Assembly: GCA_025361325.1 (NCBI GenBank)
Contig: JANYAL010000352.1
Coordinates: forward strand, 1-5,268
From: Bacteroidota bacterium
GTDB lineage: Bacteria > Bacteroidota > Bacteroidia > Chitinophagales > Chitinophagaceae
DNA length: 5,268 bases
Reading direction: 5' to 3'
How positions within the stretch are numbered: the stretch's first letter is position 1; each line of letters begins with the position of its first letter. Under the pieces are notes generated by a model that did no database searches, was not told the DNA's origin, and saw nothing but the letters and a program-made list of their open reading frames with translations. A program made the translations under genes and the position numbers. This document shows, piece by piece, positions 1 to 5,268 of the stretch.

Positions 1-697
1 TGGCAATATTTCTCACCAGCACCTCACTTCCTTTATTATCATCTACAAACCCTCCGGTTGAGTTAAGATTGGTTGCCTGCAAAGCGTTGTCAATTTCATT
101 GATAGAAACATTGTATTGGCGCATTTTTTCAGGAGATATCAATATCTGGTACTGCATTCTTTCACCACCAATTGGTATCACCTGGCTAACCCCCTTAATA
201 CTCATCAACCTTCTTCTAATGGTAAAATCACTTAATGTTCGTATGTCAGCAGGTGATGTGGAATCCCCAGTAACGGCCACCATCATAAACTGCCCCATCA
301 CAGAGCTAATGGGCCCCATTACCGGAACAATTTTATTGGGTAACTGAACTGTTTGCAATTTTTCGGCGGTTAACTGACGGGCACGGTACACATCGGTACT
401 CCAGTCAAATTCAACAAACACAAGCCCCAGCCCTGGACTGGCAACAGAACGTACTGCCTCTACACCGGGAGCGCCATTTAAAGAAGTTTCAACGGGCAGT
501 GTTACCTGTGCTTCGATTTCTTCAGGTGCCATACCATTCGCTTCTAAAAATATGGTTACCCTGGGCCGGTTTAAATCGGGCAATACATCTACCGGTAAAT
601 TGATAAGTGTAATTACACCGTACACCATCAACAGAGCTGCAAAGGCAACTACAAACAAACGGTTACGTAATGAAAATTGAATTATTTTATTGAGCAT
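1..697 (-). CDS. CusA/CzcA-family heavy-metal efflux RND permease, N-terminal part (runs off left edge)
   Basis: Inner-membrane proton-driven pump subunit of the heavy-metal RND class, which works as a trimer with a periplasmic adaptor and an outer-membrane channel. Reading the minus strand from the ATG at 695-697 gives 232 codons with no stop before the window edge; full-length members are about 1,000 residues or more. Visible parts are the basic N-terminus (MLNKIIQFSLRNR), the first membrane helix at about residues 14-32, and the family signature LPVDVLPDLNRPRVTI at 34-49 followed by APEEIEAQVTLPVE at 57-70. The beginning of the porter domain follows. The start is well fixed: an in-frame TAA lies two codons upstream, and the protein begins as relatives do. 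The methionines that distinguish copper/silver pumps from zinc/cobalt ones would lie outside the window, so the metal is unknown. No adaptor gene lies upstream, so it is probably encoded downstream beyond the left edge. It follows the DUF4136 gene by 99 bp. Family assignment is firm; substrate is inference. Confidence 0.95.
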   Translation of the reverse strand, partial: MLNKIIQFSLRNRLFVVAFAALLMVYGVITLINLPVDVLPDLNRPRVTIFLEANGMAPEEIEAQVTLPVETSLNGAPGVEAVRSVASPGLGLVFVEFDWSTDVYRARQLTAEKLQTVQLPNKIVPVMGPISSVMGQFMMVAVTGDSTSPADIRTLSDFTIRRRLMSIKGVSQVIPIGGERMQYQILISPEKMRQYNVSINEIDNALQATNLNSTGGFVDDNKGSEVLVRNIA

Positions 698-796
698 ATT
701 TTAATTATTTGTCCTGTTATTTTTTTCTGAACCGATTTAAATTTTCCCAGCCGCCCCGTTGTATTTTTTTTATTAAATGATTGTTATTACTTTCTT

Positions 797-1450
797 CTAT
801 TTTCTTTTTTTAGAAGGAGGTTTTACCGGGTAATCTTCTAAAAGTGTATGTACCGCTGGATGCAGCTCATTTTGCAAAGTAGCAGGGTCATATAAGTCCG
901 CTTCTACAGTGGCCGTATAAATAAATTTATTTTGTTTCCTGTCTATTACATTCAATGTTATACCACCACGGGTGTACTCCACTGTTTTGGTTGTATATCC
1001 ATAAGTATAATTATTGTAGTTATAATTCAATGGCCTGTTATAGTAATATGCCCTGGGGTTAACATTGTAATAAGGATTATGGGGTGAAATAGCCCGGTAT
1101 TGGAAAGAATTATTATAGTTGTAGGTTGGAACTGTTGAGCGAACCTGTTCTGTTCTGCTTTTTTTACTTTCCGTCACTTTTAATTCAAATAATAAATCAG
1201 GGTTGTCGTTATCAACTGTCATACCTCTTGCTGCCAGTTCATGCGAAAAATAATTAATGGCATTATTAAAAATAATCTGGTTGTGGTAAGGCGTATTGTC
1301 ATTATCCTGGTGTAGAATCCAGGAAAATGTTTTATACCTAGCGAATTCAATACTTTTATCGTAGTCTGCATAAGTAAGATTATAAGCAGTACTGCATCCT
1401 GCTGCTGTAAATAACAGCAACATTATAGGGATGATAATTTTCTGGTTCAT
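797..1450 (-). CDS. DUF4136 family lipoprotein with Asn/Tyr-rich insert
   Basis: Predicted lipoprotein of 217 residues and unknown function. A signal peptide with hydrophobic core IIIPIMLLLF ends in the lipobox TAAGC, with Cys19 as the lipidated residue. The mature start contains DYDKSIEFARYKTFSW (29-44), the typical opening of DUF4136 domains (Asp-x-Asp, then F-x-x-Y-K-T-F-x-W). The domain's closing part is also present: GGITLNVIDRKQNKFIYTAT at about 162-181 and a final LLEDYPVKP. Between these two conserved parts, residues about 109-153 form a low-complexity stretch dominated by Asn and Tyr that is not typical of the family. The C-terminus is strongly basic (KPPSKKRK). DUF4136 proteins are generally envelope lipoproteins without a proven activity, so I assign none. 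The gene sits 90 bp after the MgtC-like gene and 99 bp before the RND permease, so co-transcription with the pump is plausible but not shown. Confidence 0.85.
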   Translation of the reverse strand: MNQKIIIPIMLLLFTAAGCSTAYNLTYADYDKSIEFARYKTFSWILHQDNDNTPYHNQIIFNNAINYFSHELAARGMTVDNDNPDLLFELKVTESKKSRTEQVRSTVPTYNYNNSFQYRAISPHNPYYNVNPRAYYYNRPLNYNYNNYTYGYTTKTVEYTRGGITLNVIDRKQNKFIYTATVEADLYDPATLQNELHPAVHTLLEDYPVKPPSKKRK

Positions 1451-1540
1451 AATTTTATTTTAAGATGTTTACAAAATCGTCCCGCTGCTGAATTCTGTTT
1501 GTCAATTGCGATTACATTCCTCTATTATAAGTGCCACAAG

Positions 1541-1984
1541 CTATTTAAGCAGTTTATTCTTATTTTTTAGCCGTTTAATAAAAGGTGCATTATTCAGGTA
1601 TAATAAAAGAAAAAGAATTATGGTGCTGAATATGCTGATTACATACATACCAAAACCACCAGCAACACCAACGGCTGCGGTAGCCCACAGTGTAGCAGCA
1701 GTAGTAAGCCCTGTTATCAATCCATTTCCAGCATCACGGAAAATAATACCAGCGCCTAAAAAGCCTATTCCGGTTACAATATTTGAAACAATTCTTGTAT
1801 GGTCAGATAAGTTGGGTACATGTGCATTGATAATGGTAAACATGGCTGCACCCAAAGAAACAGCGGCATAGGTTCTGATGCCTGCTGCCCTTCCATGTAT
1901 TTCCCGTTCATACCCAATGATACCACCCAGTACAGTGGCAATCAGCAAACGGGGCAGTAATGTAAGTTCAGTGCTTATGTCCAT
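1541..1984 (-). CDS. MgtC/SapB family membrane protein, short form
   Basis: Inner-membrane protein of the MgtC/SapB family, 147 residues. The family motifs are clear and in order: GGIIGYEREIHGRAAGIRT at about 20-38, then IVTGIGFLGAGIIF at 69-82, then GLTTAATLWATAAVGVAGGFG at 92-112 (split here as GLTTAATLW and ATAAVGVAGGFG). About four hydrophobic segments can be drawn at 10-25, 39-54, 66-82 and 90-130, the last probably two helices. It ends in a basic tail (KRLKNKNKLLK). Salmonella MgtC and many relatives carry an extra soluble C-terminal domain of 80 or so residues; that domain is absent here and the stop follows the tail directly. Short forms like this are known, so truncation by mutation is unlikely. 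Family members are linked to magnesium homeostasis, acid or phosphate stress and F-ATPase control, but the activity of short bacterial forms is unclear. It lies 58 bp after the ceramidase-like gene. The name is firm; a role in metal resistance is only inferred from its neighbours. Confidence 0.94.
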   Translation of the reverse strand: MDISTELTLLPRLLIATVLGGIIGYEREIHGRAAGIRTYAAVSLGAAMFTIINAHVPNLSDHTRIVSNIVTGIGFLGAGIIFRDAGNGLITGLTTAATLWATAAVGVAGGFGMYVISIFSTIILFLLLYLNNAPFIKRLKNKNKLLK

Positions 1985-2034
1985 GATAATTTAATTTTAA
2001 ACTGCATTAAATTTTTCTTCTACCGTATTTATAG

Positions 2035-2052
2035 TTCAGTGTTTATACTGAA
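2035..2052. repeat. Inverted repeat spanning the stop codon of the ceramidase-like gene
   Basis: TTCAGT (2035-2040) and ACTGAA (2047-2052) are perfect 6-bp inverted arms around a 6-nt loop. On the minus-strand transcript the loop holds the UAA stop codon of the ceramidase-like gene. No run of U follows in the transcript, so it does not look like an intrinsic terminator; it may be chance in AT-rich DNA. Confidence 0.35.
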
Positions 2053-2963
2053 TGCATCCTGGTTGAGGTTGCCGCCGCTGCCATACCTTCACTCTGTATA
2101 TACACATAAAAATAAAATCCTGACAATGCTATAAATAAATTCCAAAAACTATGTGGTTGAAAATAACTGTCAGGATTGCACAGAACCCTGTATTTATCCA
2201 ACTCAAACCAGACAAGGGCGACCATAATGCAAGCAATACTTAAAACCAGGTAATTCAAATTATCTTTTTTCAGTTTAGCAAATACTGCTGCAACAGTAAA
2301 TGAAAAGAATATCAAAATGTTTATAAATATTACAATATGCTCTTTACCCTTCGGGGTATAAAAGGAGAGTAAAAGTGCTATGATGATATAAATTGAATAA
2401 AAGGCAATAGTTAACGCTTTGTTTGAGATACGTAACTGCTTGCTGTTATTGATAAGCGACCATTTGCCTGAAAAATACAGTACCGGAAAAAGTGAAAAAA
2501 AATACACGGCTGAGTAGTCAAGTTTAAGGGCGGGTTTTATCAACGAAGCATGATAAAAGGAACTGGCACAAAAAACATACAGAAGGACAAATCCAAAGAT
2601 AAATTCCGGCACAAAGTATGTTTTATTATAGCTGTAATTGCGGTTGATCTTCTTTTCCAGCCAGCTTTTTTTAAAAATAATGACCGCTACTTTTAAATAT
2701 ATAATACTGCTGAATGTATTAACAGGTTGCCTCACTGGCTTGTCCAATTCGAGCCTTTCACAAAATGTCCCTATTATATCATTGCTTCCATGAAAATCTT
2801 TCCAAATACCCTCCAATGATGGGGTATGGTTAAGCCACCAGATTGCAAAAACAAAAACTATGGCCACAACTTCCAATAGAATAGCAGTTCCATACCCTTT
2901 AAAAATAATCGGGCAAAGAATTTGTTTCTTTTTGAACAGATATGTTTGTAATCCTTTAAACAT
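2043..2963 (-). CDS. Alkaline ceramidase-like (CREST superfamily) integral membrane protein
   Basis: Polytopic membrane protein of 306 residues. About eight hydrophobic segments can be seen: an extra N-terminal one (26-44), then a hydrophilic loop, then seven helices at roughly 82-97, 117-137, 150-166, 183-200, 209-229, 237-253 and 272-289. The seven-helix core matches alkaline ceramidases motif by motif. FCE (67-69) and VNTFSS (81-86) correspond to the calcium-site and first-helix motifs. SSFYHAS (134-140) holds the Ser-x-x-x-His pair, and LDY has Asp149 exactly 11 residues after His138, the same spacing as recalled for human ACER3 (S77, H81, D92). The C-terminal VWFELDKYRVLC and PHSFWN motifs correspond to the last two helices. 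In the family the final motif is His-x-x-x-His; here it is His271-x-x-x-Asn275, so one predicted zinc ligand is replaced. The protein could therefore be an altered hydrolase, or a non-catalytic lipid-binding or transport protein. An in-frame TAA about 12 codons upstream, with no intervening ATG, supports the chosen start. Superfamily membership is likely; substrate unknown. Confidence 0.8.
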   Translation of the reverse strand: MFKGLQTYLFKKKQILCPIIFKGYGTAILLEVVAIVFVFAIWWLNHTPSLEGIWKDFHGSNDIIGTFCERLELDKPVRQPVNTFSSIIYLKVAVIIFKKSWLEKKINRNYSYNKTYFVPEFIFGFVLLYVFCASSFYHASLIKPALKLDYSAVYFFSLFPVLYFSGKWSLINNSKQLRISNKALTIAFYSIYIIIALLLSFYTPKGKEHIVIFINILIFFSFTVAAVFAKLKKDNLNYLVLSIACIMVALVWFELDKYRVLCNPDSYFQPHSFWNLFIALSGFYFYVYIQSEGMAAAATSTRMHSV

Positions 2964-3015
2964 ACTTAGTGGTTCTTGTAAATTGTTTTTTATTTATACT
3001 GAGTTAATAGAATAA

Positions 3016-3084
3016 TTATTTCTTTACTTTCAACATGCTTATTGATAGTGTTCACTGTCATTAATGCAGCACCTGGGGCATGGA
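3016..3084 (-). pseudogene. Remnant of a second P-type ATPase 3' end (frameshifted)
   Basis: This 69-bp stretch is a degraded copy of the last 83 bp of the ATPase gene at 3887-3969. By hand alignment about 57 of 69 positions are identical, with 14 bases missing from the middle. In one minus-strand frame it reads PGAALMTVNTI, matching AAGAALMTVSTV of the intact ATPase. After the deletion the match resumes in another frame as SMLKVKK plus a TAA stop at 3016-3018, matching SMLKVRN plus stop. It has no start and cannot encode anything on its own. It begins almost at the stop codon of the DUF305 gene (3086-3088) and ends 52 bp before the ceramidase-like start codon. It is probably what remains of a second ATPase once located downstream of the DUF305 gene, or of a duplication of the tail. 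Confidence 0.82.
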
Positions 3085-3085
3085 T

Positions 3086-3757
3086 TTATTTCATTTTAGT
3101 TAAAAAATTATCAAACTGTATGACTTCTTTATTTTGTTCCTCTATTATGTGTTGTGCCAATTTTTTAAATTCATAATTTTTTCCGTCCCCTAATTCTCCT
3201 TTAGCCATTTCTATCGCTCCCTGGTGGTGTACTTTCATCATCATTGCAAAATCTTTGTCAGTATTGCCTGTCATTTTATTTTCTTTCATTTTAGCATCCA
3301 TACCATTCATTGCTTCCATTAATTCCGGATGTTCGCCTTTTACTATATTTTCTTTGTGTGCCGCCAACAATGTTTTAAATTTTGTTATTTCTTCTGTTTG
3401 AGCCGTAATGATATTTTGTGCCAATGTTTTCATGGTTTGATCTGTCCCTGACTTTAATTCAATATTTGCCATCTCAATTGCACCTTGGTGGTGTTCAATC
3501 ATAATACCTCCAAATTCCGCATCAAAATCACCATTCATTTTAACAGCTTTCATTTTATCCATAGAACTCCTCATGGATTTCATCAATTCATTGTCCATTT
3601 CCATCTTACCAGTTCCATCCATTTTTGCATCGTTGTGTTCTGGCATTTTCATTGTAGTGTCAGTCATCATTTTTGAATCAGTAGAAGAATTGTTGTTCCC
3701 ATTACAGGCTTGTAAAGCGAACATAGTGGCAATTGCCGCAGGAATTAAAATTTTCAT
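3086..3757 (-). CDS. Methionine-rich lipoprotein with two DUF305 domains, probable periplasmic copper-binding protein
   Basis: Predicted lipoprotein of 223 residues with signal peptide and lipobox LQAC (Cys18 lipidated). A Met/Asp/Lys-rich linker follows, with 12 methionines between residues 30 and 74. Two DUF305 domains occupy about 56-135 and 144-223, each with the hallmark HHQGAIEMA (89-97 and 177-185) and a downstream Gln-x-x-Glu-(Ile/Val)-x-x-Phe motif. The two domains align without a gap over 80 residues, and I count 36 identities. The paired His residues and abundant Met are suited to binding Cu(I)/Cu(II). Within this family, CopM of Synechocystis is a described periplasmic copper-binding protein, which supports but does not prove the same role here. 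The gene lies 129 bp downstream of the copper-type ATPase gene on the same strand, a common pairing in Bacteroidota metal islands. The ATG follows an A-rich leader with no clear Shine-Dalgarno sequence. Domain call is firm; copper binding is inferred. Confidence 0.95.
   Translation of the reverse strand: MKILIPAAIATMFALQACNGNNNSSTDSKMMTDTTMKMPEHNDAKMDGTGKMEMDNELMKSMRSSMDKMKAVKMNGDFDAEFGGIMIEHHQGAIEMANIELKSGTDQTMKTLAQNIITAQTEEITKFKTLLAAHKENIVKGEHPELMEAMNGMDAKMKENKMTGNTDKDFAMMMKVHHQGAIEMAKGELGDGKNYEFKKLAQHIIEEQNKEVIQFDNFLTKMK
3089..3328 (-). repeat. Second DUF305 repeat within the lipoprotein gene
   Basis: Encodes residues 144-223, the C-terminal unit of the duplication. It keeps HHQGAIEMA but has MMMKV just before the His pair in place of IMIE, so its metal-binding surroundings are richer in methionine than those of the first unit. 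Confidence 0.85.
3353..3592 (-). repeat. First DUF305 repeat within the lipoprotein gene
   Basis: Encodes residues 56-135. It aligns without gaps to the second unit at 3089-3328 (residues 144-223), with 36 of 80 residues identical by hand count, so the protein arose by internal tandem duplication. The units are separated by an 8-residue linker. Confidence 0.85.
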
Positions 3758-3886
3758 AACTTTCTTTTTTAGTGTTTATAATAAATGTTTGTATAAAATT
3801 ATTAAGTTGAATATTGACGCTTGTCTGTTTTTGGCATCGTAATCATTTGATATATTTTCACTTCTTATTTTTTAAGATTATTAAAT
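3758..3886. other. Leader between ATPase stop and DUF305 start; no clear signal found
   Basis: A 129-bp, very AT-rich gap, the longest in the window. I see no stem followed by a U-run and no open frame. On the minus strand TAATTTTA occurs about 50 bp before the DUF305 ATG and resembles the Bacteroidota -7 element TAnnTTTG with one mismatch, but no matching upstream TTTG/TTG element stands out. The DUF305 gene could therefore have its own promoter or be read through from the ATPase. Confidence 0.3.
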
Positions 3887-3969
3887 TTAGTTTCTAACTT
3901 TTAACATGCTTGCATTAATAGCTACCACCACAGTGCTCACCGTCATTAATGCTGCACCTGCGGCAGGGC
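3887..3969 (-). repeat. Intact counterpart of the ATPase-tail repeat
   Basis: Last 83 bp of the ATPase gene, including its TAA stop. It is the intact partner of the degraded copy at 3016-3084. The two are in the same orientation and together bracket the DUF305 gene and its leader, forming imperfect direct repeats that could recombine. Confidence 0.8.
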
Positions 3970-5268
3970 TTAATAAAATACCCTGATTATATAAAACCCC
4001 TGCTGCCAATGGCAATGCAATTATATTATACCCTGTTGCCCAAATTAAATTCTGTATCATTTTCCGGTAAGTGGCTTTGCCAAATAAAATGAGGTTTACT
4101 ACATCTTTAGGGTTACTGTTTACCAAAACTATTCCCGCTGTTTCAGCAGCAATATCGCTGCCGCTGCCAACAGCAATCCCTACATCTGCAATTGCCAAAG
4201 CTGGCGCATCGTTTACACCATCACCTGTCATGGCAACAAACTCTCCTTTGCTTTGCAGTTCTTTTATTTTCTCTAATTTTTGATGGGGTAACACTTCCGC
4301 AATAAAACCATCCATGCCTAACCGTTCACTTACTCCTTTGGCAACAATTGCATTATCACCAGTGAGCAGGGTGGCCTTGATTTTATTTTGACGCAATGTT
4401 TTTATAGCATCAAACGATTCGGTGCGGATCTCATCTGCAAGTGCAATAGAACCGGCTATCTCTTCATCTACTAATACAAATACCAATGTTTCCTCTGCTT
4501 TTACAGTATCATCTTTGGTAAGAAATGTAAATTTTTCTTTTAGATACCCGGGGCTAACTACCATTACATCTTTACTGTCAATGATTCCGGTAATTCCCTT
4601 TCCGGTAATAGCTTCAAAGCCTTTTACTTCCGGTAGTACCATGTTTAATTCCTTTGCCTTGGCGGTAATACCCGTAGCAATTGGATGCTCTGAGTTTTGT
4701 TCCAGCGCAGCAGCATATTGCAGTATCTGTTCCTTTGTGTAGGTTAGACTGTGTGTTACATATCTTACTACCTGAAATTTACCCACGGTTAATGTTCCTG
4801 TTTTATCAAATACAATCGTGGTTATTTTTCTTGCATTTTCAAATGCTGTTCTGTTCTTAATCAGCAGTCCACTTTTTGCAGCTAGCGTAGTTGATCTGGC
4901 AACCACTAACGGTACAGCAAGACCCAAAGCATGGGGGCAGCAGATAACTATTACAGTAACCATCCGCTCCATAGCAAACGCCAGGGACTGGCCTGTTAAA
5001 TACCAATATAAAAAGGTTAATACACCTGCAACAATCGCAATAACAGTTAACCATTTGGCTGCTTTGTCTGCTAAGAGTTGCGTATTTGATTTGGAGTTTT
5101 GTGCATCCTGTACCAGCTTTATCACCTGTGATAAATAGGAGTCTTTTGCGCCATGAGACACTATAACTTTAATAGCTCCATTGCCATTAATAGAACCTGC
5201 AATTACTTTTTCCCCCTTTATTTTTTGAACCGGCTTGCTTTCTCCGGTAAGCATACTTTCATTCAAAT
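3887..5268 (-). CDS. Copper-translocating P1B-type ATPase (CPH type), C-terminal part (runs off right edge)
   Basis: ATP-driven metal exporter of the inner membrane. About 460 residues are present; the N-terminus, including any metal-binding domain and the first helices, lies beyond the right edge. The reading frame is open to the edge, and the first complete codon is TTG, an internal Leu of the actuator motif LNESMLTGES rather than a start. Counting from that Leu as 1: TGES at 7-10; membrane metal motif CPH at 110-112; phosphorylation motif DKTGTLT at 154-160 (Asp154); the HP motif of P1B enzymes at 194-195; TGDN at 302-305; and TGDGVND at 347-353. In the last helices there are Tyr413-Asn414 and MTVSTVVVAINA (441-452). 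CPH instead of CPC, together with these tail motifs, places it in the CopB-like P1B-3 group, which exports copper (Cu+ or Cu2+; some members take silver). All catalytic motifs are intact. It is followed by the DUF305 lipoprotein gene, consistent with a copper-resistance unit. The exact metal and oxidation state cannot be settled here. Confidence 0.97.
   Translation of the reverse strand, partial: LNESMLTGESKPVQKIKGEKVIAGSINGNGAIKVIVSHGAKDSYLSQVIKLVQDAQNSKSNTQLLADKAAKWLTVIAIVAGVLTFLYWYLTGQSLAFAMERMVTVIVICCPHALGLAVPLVVARSTTLAAKSGLLIKNRTAFENARKITTIVFDKTGTLTVGKFQVVRYVTHSLTYTKEQILQYAAALEQNSEHPIATGITAKAKELNMVLPEVKGFEAITGKGITGIIDSKDVMVVSPGYLKEKFTFLTKDDTVKAEETLVFVLVDEEIAGSIALADEIRTESFDAIKTLRQNKIKATLLTGDNAIVAKGVSERLGMDGFIAEVLPHQKLEKIKELQSKGEFVAMTGDGVNDAPALAIADVGIAVGSGSDIAAETAGIVLVNSNPKDVVNLILFGKATYRKMIQNLIWATGYNIIALPLAAGVLYNQGILLSPAAGAALMTVSTVVVAINASMLKVRN

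Noticed and set aside
69..347. Open frame on the plus strand
   Set aside because: It lies wholly antisense to the RND permease coding region, whose minus-strand translation matches the family throughout; the plus-strand product resembles nothing I know.
1472..1505. Possible promoter before the DUF4136 gene (TTGAC and a TTTTG box on the minus strand)
   Set aside because: The TTTTG box lacks the TA of the Bacteroidota TAnnTTTG element and the spacing is about 23 bases; too weak to annotate.
1506..1871. Plus-strand open frame opposite the MgtC-like gene
   Set aside because: It is a mirror of the MgtC/SapB coding sequence, which has all the family motifs on the minus strand.
2043..2085. Ala-rich C-terminus of the ceramidase-like protein as another ATPase-tail fusion
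   Set aside because: GMAAAATSTRMHSV looks loosely like the AAGAALMTVST segment, but the underlying bases do not align beyond a few Ala codons.
2042..3002. Ten-base direct repeat TTTATACTGA at 2042-2051 and 2993-3002, flanking the ceramidase-like gene
   Set aside because: Ten-base matches are expected by chance several times in 5 kb of AT-rich DNA, and similarity does not extend beyond it, so it is not evidence for mobile-element target sites.
3485..3842. Two plus-strand open frames opposite the DUF305 gene and its leader
   Set aside because: They are His/Phe-rich shadows of Met/Lys-rich codons on the other strand and show no domain.
4071..5138. Several open frames overlapping the ATPase in other frames or strands
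   Set aside because: The ATPase frame carries every catalytic motif without a break; the others are low-complexity shadows.
5264..5266. TTG as a possible start of the ATPase
   Set aside because: It encodes the Leu before NESMLTGES, an internal motif of the actuator domain; the real start lies outside the window.

Overview
The window is a single-direction run of six genes on the minus strand of a low-GC genome. The organism is most likely a Bacteroidota member, perhaps a Chitinophagaceae-like or related soil/water bacterium. That inference rests on the gene families (DUF305 lipoprotein next to a CPH-type copper ATPase, a CusA/CzcA-type pump of the Bacteroidota flavour, a DUF4136 lipoprotein), on AT-rich leaders without clear Shine-Dalgarno sequences, and on the codon use. 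No taxonomic marker gene is present.

In the direction of transcription (from high to low coordinates) the layout is as follows. The 3' two-thirds of a copper-type P1B ATPase (3887-5268) runs off the right edge. A methionine-rich lipoprotein with two DUF305 domains follows (3086-3757). Next comes a short broken copy of a P-type ATPase 3' end (3016-3084). An eight-helix membrane protein of the alkaline ceramidase/CREST type follows (2043-2963), then a short MgtC/SapB membrane protein (1541-1984) and a DUF4136 lipoprotein (797-1450). The first 232 codons of a heavy-metal RND efflux permease (1-697) run off the left edge. Gaps between genes are 58 to 129 bp, so there is no gene-free stretch over 300 bp. 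I see no tRNA, rRNA, CRISPR, insertion sequence or convincing terminator.

The genes read as part of a metal (probably copper) resistance island. The ATPase would move copper out of the cytoplasm, the DUF305 protein would bind it in the periplasm, and the RND pump would push metal across the envelope together with an adaptor and outer-membrane channel, presumably encoded beyond the left edge. MgtC and DUF4136 are plausible envelope or ion-homeostasis accessories. The ceramidase-like protein is the unexpected member.

The two points most worth a second look are both read directly from the sequence. First, a frameshifted ATPase tail lies exactly between the DUF305 stop and the ceramidase-like gene, a scar of a lost second ATPase or of a duplication. 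Second, the ceramidase-like protein keeps the Ser, His, Asp and His positions of the family's metal site but carries Asn where the last zinc-binding His should be.
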